DNA from: Tribonema minus
Lineage: Eukaryota > Sar > Xanthophyceae > Tribonematales > Tribonemataceae
Length of the DNA stretch: 64,000 bases
Assembly (NCBI GenBank): GCA_017506865.1
Contig: JAFCMP010000056.1
Location: 248,001-312,000, forward strand
Reading direction: 5' to 3'
In this document: piece after piece, positions 1 to 8,200 of the stretch
Position numbering within the stretch: position 1 is the first letter of the stretch
Layout of the letters: the number at the start of each line of letters is the position of its first letter
Notes under the pieces: generated by a model
What the model saw: only the letters and a program-made list of their open reading frames with translations
What the model was told of the DNA's origin: nothing
The model's database searches: none
Program-made: the position numbers and the translations under genes

Positions 1-99
1 GCCGCCGCCGCCGCCATATGTACATGCCCAACGCGCACTGCCGACACGCGTTCAGCATAATATGAACAGCAGCTTCATGCCCCCATAAACTTGAAGTAG

Positions 100-850
100 C
101 AGGAACAACGGGAGCGTCACGTACCTCTGTACATACCTAACGCGCAATGCCAACACATGTTGGAGCATGAACAACTGTCCCCAAAACTTGAAGCATAAAC
201 GTGCGTGCCCCTAAGGCTTGAAGTTTGAACAGCGGGAGCGTCACGTACCTCTGTAGCCGCCCTGGCGTCGGCGAGCGCTGCCGTGCGCGACGCGACCGTC
301 GCCTCCAGCTGCGTCACGAGACCGGCCAGGCGCTGCAAAATCGTGCGAAGAAGGGTTAGGGTTAGGGTCAGGGTCCGAAGCGCGAGGGCACAGACGCAAA
401 CGGGGAACAGACAGTACATGTTAGCCGAAATATGCTTTGCAAAAAGACGCGGGGTGGCCAGACGTGCGGGCAGACAAAAAACTGGCGTTGCAATTTTTGC
501 GTGTGCTGCGCAGAGATTTGGGAGGACCAGCAGCGCAGTGCATCACTTGAACATATGGCGATGCCACCGGCAGGTGCTGAGCACTGCTGCTGGCGACGTT
601 CCGCAGCAGACGCTGGTGCGCATGCATGCGCATTGCGGTGTCACCGACTGCACGGCGCCGCGCTAGCGGGGGGGGGGGCGTGCACTGAAATAAATACGTC
701 TATGCATGGCTGCCGCGGTGGCGGCGCGCTAGCGGCGTGCACTGGAAATCAATACCTTTGAAGTACCCCAATGTATATATGAAGACGAATCGAAAGATCG
801 TAGAGCTATGTATATGCATACCTGACTGCCCGCCAAGGCGGCAGCGGCAG
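100..850. repeat. Junction echoes of gene A exons 9 and 10 (donor side)
   Basis: The A10 donor context (GCGTCACGTACCTCTGTA, plus strand) recurs at 108-135 and 232-257, as part of a tandem duplication of about 120 bp. Downstream edges of A9 recur, decayed, near 640-670, 700-735 and 808-850, each ending in a GGCGCGCTAG-like string. A short TTAGGG block sits at 355-368. I see no further exon here. Confidence 0.6.
249..332 (-). CDS. Gene A exon 10: coiled coil, last exon inside the window
   Basis: 28 codons, phase 0, acceptor TTTTGCAG, donor GAG|GTACGTGA. It reads RLAGLVTQLEATVASRTAAL. No stop codon is reached, so the gene continues beyond base 1. Confidence 0.68.
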
Positions 851-3800
851 CGGCGCGCTAGTGGGGAGTGGGGGGCATGCACTGGAAATCAACACATACT
901 TGCAATCTTCCTGCATGTACACATACATACCTGACTCTCCGCGACCGCGGCGGCGGCGGCGGCGCGCTGCGCCTCGCGCTCCGCCTCCGCGCGCAGCAGC
1001 GCGTCCGTCGCCGCGGCGACGCGCTGGTCGTACGACTGCGCCTGGTCCGCCGCGCTGCGCAGGACCTGGATGCGAACCGTGTGCGGCGGTGGCGGCGGCG
1101 GCGGCGCCGGCGGCGGCGGCACGCGCGTGAGACAGTGGCAGCACGGCGTCACGTGCGGGCCTCGCGTGCAAGCGCCACTCTCGTCATGCGTCCTCACAAG
1201 ATATGGTTGTCGAGAGCGTATGGCGGCGCGTGCGGCGACGGCGGCGGCGGTGAGAGCGCGCGTGAGAGTGGCAGCGTGATTTCCCGTGCAAGCTTATGAG
1301 CTTTGAGTTCAAGGCGACGCGTGTACGCTTGTTGTACTTGTGGCCTTGTTTAGTGCTTTCCGGGGGTTAGGCCAATCCCTGATCCTAGCCCTAAACGTGT
1401 TTTGTACACTGCGACAAAGCACAGACGAGCCATGGCATACATACCTCTGCTGCTGCGCATAGGTAGCGCAGATGGCAGTGCTCAGGAGCTCGCAAAATCG
1501 CTCCGCAAAACACCACCAACGCATCCAGGAGCCTGAGCCTTGCAAAGCTAGCAAAACTGACACGCAGCTGGGCCAGGGTTCGTTAGGGTTATCATAGCTG
1601 GGTTGAGGTTAGGATAAGGGGTCGCGTTGAAGTTATCACAGTGCTCAGCAACACATCGGTGAGTTAGGGTTTAGTAGGGTCAGCGCAGGGTGGCAGCGCT
1701 CACTTGCTCCAACAGCAATCAGCAAGCGCCGACGCATTCCTGGCTTATGTAGGGTTTCGTAGGGTTAGCACAGGGTGACAGTGCTCACCCGCTCCAGGAG
1801 CTCGCCGGCCCGGCCGTCGACCTCCGCCGCTCGCGCGGCGGCGGCGCCGCGCTCCTCGTCGAGGCGGCGACACTCGTCGCGAACGCGCCGCAGCTCGTCC
1901 TGCACGCGCACATCATTGAAGTTGCAGTTCAACAACTAGATAAATACCAGGTCCTCCATGCGCGAGGGCATGAAGTGCGCAGTCGCGTTGAAGTATGCGA
2001 CAGCGGGGCGTATGATGCAAGGCGGCGCCACGCTCCGCGTCGAGCCGGCGGCACTCGTCGCGCCGCGGCTCGTCCTGCGCATGTACAATATTGAAGTTGT
2101 GCGTTTCCAATTATTACTATCAAGCAAACCTGGGGGGCAGAGGCCGCGGAGGGGACAGCAGTCTTCTTGCACGAAGCGGCATACGGCGCGGGATTGCTTT
2201 GTAAATAGATGCCAGCAAATGTGCGATGCACGGCGGCGGCGGCGCCGCGCTCCTCGTTGAGGCGGCGACACTCGTCGCGCACACGCCGCAGCTCATCCTG
2301 CATACATATGATAGAAGTTGTACATTGATTCATGAAGGATTGATGGGGGCAGAGACCGATGACGGTCTTGTCGCGCGAAGGCGCACATGCCAGCAGAGCT
2401 CCTCGTCGAGGCGGCGGCGCTCGTCGCGCGCGCGCCGCAGCTCGTCCTGCACGCAAATGATGTTGAAGTTGAAGTTCAACATCTACATAAATGCCAGATG
2501 ACCATGCGCGAGAGGGGCATGTTCTGCGCGGTTGCGTCCTAACCCTAGCCTTTGCCCTTCATCCTGTACTGTGAGATTGATGGCAAGGGCTAGCGTTAGA
2601 GTCAGGGTCACCTCTCCAGCCTCCTCGTGCTCGTGCTGCTCGGCGACGGCGGCTGTACGCTTGCTAACCCTAACCCTAACGCTAACCCTAACTCTAACCC
2701 TAACCCTCCCACCAACCTCAACCGCGGCCCTAGCCCCCCATACTCGAACGCTGTTGATGAAAGTAGGCGCAGTTTATTCATACTCATGTCGTGCTCCAGG
2801 GTCAGCGTGACTCGATGTGACCTGACCCTGACTTGGTACATAACCTCTCTGGCCTCGAGCTTGCTGCGCTCTTAACCGTACGCAATACAACAACCCTACC
2901 CCTGGCCTTAGCCTTACAGTCAACCCTGTTACCTCTCTGGCCTCGAGCTCGCGCTCCGCGGCGGCGGCGTGCGCACCAAAACCCTGCACTTACCCTCCAG
3001 CTAACCCTAACCCAAGCCTTACCCCTACCCCAACTTCAACCCCAACCCCTACCGCTAGGTCTGTACATACTTCTGGCCTCGAGCTTGCGCTGCGCACATA
3101 CAGTGGACAAAGCGTGGTCGGGAACTGCGCACCATACATCTAAACAGTACATGATCCATATGGCGATGCCGTTGGGAAGTGATCGGCAATGCGCATGGAG
3201 ACGTTCAAGGTGTTCACAGAGACACATGTAGGTTCTGGTTGCAAGTCCATGGACATCCACCATCTGGGCTTTGTCGCGCCCCTGAGTGAGCATTCATGAA
3301 AGGTACACGATCCTCTTCACCTCTCTGGCCTCGTGCTCGCGCTGCGCGGCGGCGGCGCCCCCCCGCTCGCGCACCAGATAACCCCAATCTCCTCACCACC
3401 CTGCCCTAACTTCAACCCTGCCGCTAGGTCTGTGCATACCTCTCTGGCCTCGAGCTCGCGCTGCGCGGCGGCGGCGCGCGCGTCCGCGCCCCGGCGCTCG
3501 CCCTCCAGCTGGCCTTGCTGAGCATCCGCCTCGCCCAGCGCGCGCTCCAGCGCGCGCACCTGCGCCGACAGCCGCGCGCACTCGGCCTCGCTCGCGGCGG
3601 ACAGCGCCTGTGCAGTAAGGGGGGGGGGGCCAGGGGGGTATCAACCAGGGGGGGGGGGGGGTCAGTCTGAGTACAACAGAAGTTTATGCTACCTAGATAT
3701 GTGTTGTGACAGCCGCACGCACTCGGCCTCGCTCGCGCCTGTGCGGTCAAGGGGGTTGGGGGGTAGTGTGTGTCGGGGGGTATCATGTCTGGGTACGAAG

Positions 3801-5223
3801 TACCTACATGCGCATGCCGATAGTCGCGCGAATTTGGCTTCGCTCGCGGCGGACAGTGCCTCCATGGTCAAGGCGGGGGCGGCGGATCAATATTTATGGG
3901 GGTGTATGGATTACCTCGATGCTCGCACGCAACGTCGCTCGTGGCGGACAGCGCCTGCGCGGTGATTACGCGGTGTTGGGGGGGTTGGGGGGGGGGCGGG
4001 TGAGGTGTTGTGAAGCTCCTGAGCCGCCAACAGCCACGGCTCCACGCCGGTACAGATATGCGGGGTGTACTCACAACAGTACATTGTGGTCTGGTTTTGC
4101 ATGCCGTGGCCGTGTTCGCCCGCATACATGCAGTAGTATATCGCTTAAGACAGGTAGCGTGGCACCTTTTTCGCCTGATGTGCCTTCTGCAGCTCCAGCT
4201 GAGCCGCTGCAGCTGACAAGCCCAGGTCTCACGGTTAGGGTTAGGTCACGCTCGCTGCCACGAGGCTACTGTACACACAAACTTCTTATTTATAAATTCT
4301 CGCTTAGGGCCCAAAAAAAAAAAAAAAAAACAGATGGTAGATGCCAAGCTTGCTACCAGAATCTGCAAGTGTCTTGTGAACGCACCTCTTTCTCCTGCTG
4401 CGCCTTCAGGAGCTCCTGCTGAGCTGCCGCTAGCTGCAGCTCGACGCTGGAGTGCGCCTCGCGAAGACGCGTCAGCTCCGCGTCTCTTTCAGCGGCCTCA
4501 GCTTGCAGTTGCTGAGCGCTGCCCTTAGACTCAGCAGCGCTCGCCGGCGCCGCCTCTGGAAGTGCCAAGTCAGGGGGGGGGAGAGGCCGGGGGGGGGGGA
4601 GGGGGGGGTTAGGGCGAGGGGGGCGTTTCTACTTCTAAGTAGAATTAAGGTTGGAGTTAGGGTTCTAAAGCACTTCATCGATATATATGATGTTATCCAA
4701 AGCCTAGCCTAACCCTGAGGCAGCGGCCGGCCCTGCGGCAGCAGCGCTCGCCTCGCGCCTGCCGCGGGCGCTCCAACTGCTCGCTGCCCAGACCCCCAAC
4801 CCTATCCCTTCTCCCAAACCAACTTATCTCGAAGTATTTATTTATAAATTAAGTATGGATGCCGTAGCTAAACCTGCGGCAGCGCTCGATTGACACGCAG
4901 CAGCCTTCTGCCGCAAGCGCTCCACGCACCGTCGCGCTGCGCCTTCAGCTCGCCGCCCTAACCCTACCCCTAACCCTTACTTCAACCTTACCCTAAGACA
5001 GACACCAGCCACGAGGCAGCAGCAGCGCTCACCTGGTGCCTGCCGCAGGCGCGTTGCCCTACCCTCACCCTAACTCCCCAGCCCTCACTTCAACTTGACC
5101 CCGAGGCAGCAGCAGCAGCAGCAGCAGCACCCACCTTCCGCCTGCCGCCGGCGCTCCGCCAGCTCTCGTTGCCCTCACCAACCCAACACTAACCCCCCAG
5201 CCCTCACTTCAACTCGACCCTGA

Positions 5224-5295
<72 letters not shown>

Positions 5296-8200
5296 GCTCA
5301 CCTTGCGTCTGCCGCAGGCGCCGCCCTCGCCCTAACCGACACCCTTCCTTCAACCTACCCCTTGAGGCACGTCGCCCTAACCTCAACCCAAACCCTTACT
5401 TTAATTATACCCTTGAGGCAGCAGCGCTCACCTTGCGCCTGCCGCAGGCGCTCCGCCAGCGCGCGCGCGCGCTCGCGCTGCGCGTTCAGCTCGTCGCGCA
5501 GCGCCGCCGCCTCTGCATCTCCATCGCGGCCGAGCGCTGCCGAGCTGAGCGCTGCCGCATCGCGCTCGCGCACCAACGCCGCATTGCGCTGCAGCAGCTC
5601 CGCCCTCTCGCTGCCATGCACAGCGCTCAGCGCCTGCAGGGGGGCGGGGGGGGGGGGGGGGGGGGTCAGCCTACCCTAACCCTAACCCTAAGGGGGGGGG
5701 TGCGCGACGGAGAGCGCGGGCGCGCGCGCGTACGATGGGTGCGCGCAGTGTATGATATTGTACTTCAAAGAACAAAGTACAAACTCACGAGGGTGCATTT
5801 TGTGCTGGACATCATGGACATGAGGTACTGTGTATATGAACTTCAATGTCCCGCCGCGCGGCGCGCCAGCAGCTCCACCCTCTCGCTCGCACTCGCCGAG
5901 GCGAGAGCGCCTGGGTGTGTGTATGTGTGGGTGTGCGTGGTGGTGGTGGTGGTGGGGGGGGGGGGGGGGGGGGGGGGGGAGCGCGGGCTCAGCGCGCACA
6001 CATGCACGCGATTGGCGCATGCAGTAGATTACCTCTAGGTGAAGTTCAGCTGAAAGTGGTGACTCCCCCCTCTTTCTTTGCTTGTTGTTGATGCCGGTTG
6101 CCCACGCTGAAGGGTCGGCATCAGGTCTAGCCCAAATATAATCCCACTGTGGCCCTGACCCTGGCCCCGACCTGAGGTGTGTGTGCCTCCAGCAGTGACT
6201 GCGCGATCAGCGCAACAGAGTACCGCAGGCAAACTTGAAGTGTGATTACTGGAACAAACCAGTCAGCAGCCACGCTGACGCTTCCTGCTGTTCAGCAACA
6301 GAACAGCAGGCTAGCCTGTCCCAGCGCCCGATCCCACCTGCCCCTCACCCCACCCAACCCTGAACCCACTTGCACGTCGAATCACGGGCGCGGTCTTTCT
6401 GTGGCACTGACGGCAAGCGAGGGTACCATCATTCACTGGCAGTGGTCGCATCTCTGGGCCCCTAGGCGCGTAGGTAGGCACCTCCAGCTCATCCTGCACA
6501 TATGTCACCATATGCCTGGCCCAAACCCTGCAATACACCGATGAGATCATGCGGCGCGCGCGCACCTCCAGCTCCGCCTGCAGCCGCTCGGCCGCGTCCT
6601 TCAGGCCCTGCCGCTGCGTCTCCAGCGCCACCACCTCGCGCTGCAGCCGCAGCACGTCCGCGCGCAGCGCGCCGCGCTCTGCCGCCGCCGCCGCTGCTGC
6701 CGCCTCGCTCTCGCCGCGCGCCGCCGCCGCCGCCGCCGCTGCCACCTCCGCCGCCTTCACGCGCGCCGCCGCCGCCGCCCGCGCCTCCTCACTGCCGAGC
6801 GCTGCGGCCTCCGCGTCGCGACGCGCTGCCTCGCTGCCGCGCACGGCCGCAGCGCTACGCGCCGCGGCCGCCTCCGCGGCGGCGCGCTGCCGCTCGGTGC
6901 CGGCGGCGCGCGCTTCGGCGGCAGCGGCGGCGGCGGCGGCGGCGTGGAGGCTGCGCGCCGTGTCGTCGCGCGCCGCGGCGGCGTCCGCGGCGCCGCGTGC
7001 GAGGTCCGCGACCTGACTCTGCAGGGCCGCGCGCGCGTCCTCGAGGGACGTCACCTGCGCGCATGCGCAGTTGAAGTATAGACATCATGAGCCCAACGGC
7101 TGGCAGCACGTGGCGCGGTGGACGAGCCCTGAGCTTGGGCGCTTGCAGAAGTGGTGACAGTCATTGGTGCACATGGGATGTGAACTTGCGGGTTTTGCAG
7201 TCAACTAGGACTCTTATTCTGATAATTTCTGCTGGCCCAGGACCCCCCCCCCCCGGCCCCGATCTTGCGGCACGCAGCTAGCAATGGTAGCAGGCGGGCT
7301 GCTGAGAGGCTCATTGAGTTCCGCTGTGACGTTGGTGCATTTGTTTGACCGCCATCACGACTGCTTCCAGACTGTGCAAGGGCACATGCTTCCGATCATG
7401 TTGACTGATTATGTTGACCACTGCCTCGCGACCCTAACCCTGGCCCTCATCCCAGACCTACCCCACTCCCAATTCTCAATCCTCAAGCTTCATACATACA
7501 TACCTTTGCGGCCATCTCCAGCGCCTCCGTGGCATGCGCCGCGCGCACGCTGCCGAGCTCCGCGTCGGCCTGCCGCAGCGATGCTCCGCGCGCCGCTGCC
7601 TCGCGCGCCTGCGCCGCGTCGCATGAGGGTTAGGGTTAGGGTCAGGTTAGGATTAGGGCTAGCTCCGCGTCGGCCTGCCGCAGCGACGCTCCGCGCGCCG
7701 TTGCCTCGCGCGCCTGCGCCGCGTCACATGAGGCTTAGGGTTAGGGTTAAGCTAGGGTAAGGGTTAGGGGGAGCTCAGTGTCGGCCTGCCGCAGCGATGC
7801 TCCGCGCGCCGCTGCCTCGCGCGCCTGCGCCACATCGCATGAGGGTTAGGGTTGGGGTTAAGCTAGGGTTAGGGTTAGGGCTAGCTCAGCATCGGCCTGC
7901 CGCAGCGATGCTCCGCCCGCCGCCGCCACGCGCGCCTGCGCCGCATCGCATGAGGGTTAGGGTTAGGGTTAGGCTAGGGTTAAGTTTAGGGCTAGCTCCA
8001 CGTTGACCTGCCGCAGCAGTGCTCTGCGCGCCACCGCCTCGCGCGCCCGCGCCATGAGGGTTAGGGTCAGGGTTAGGCTAGATTTAGGGTTAGGGTTAGG
8101 ACGGAGCGGCAGTCCTGCCTTCCGAAAGGTAGTCGTGACAATGACCCTGACCCCGAAGGACAATCTGTAAAGGAGGCTGCGTAGGGCGCCGCGTCGCATG

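Noticed and set aside
2663..2708. Chromosome end
   Set aside because: TTAGGG/CCCTAA blocks are short, internal, in both orientations and between coding exons.
5204..5386. Frame with a run of 22 Cys
   Set aside because: It is only the CAG microsatellite read in one frame.
6502..7074. Long plus-strand Pro/Arg/Ala frames opposite exon A4
   Set aside because: They are GC-driven shadows of the coiled-coil exon; composition is absurd for a protein and there is no splice or family support.
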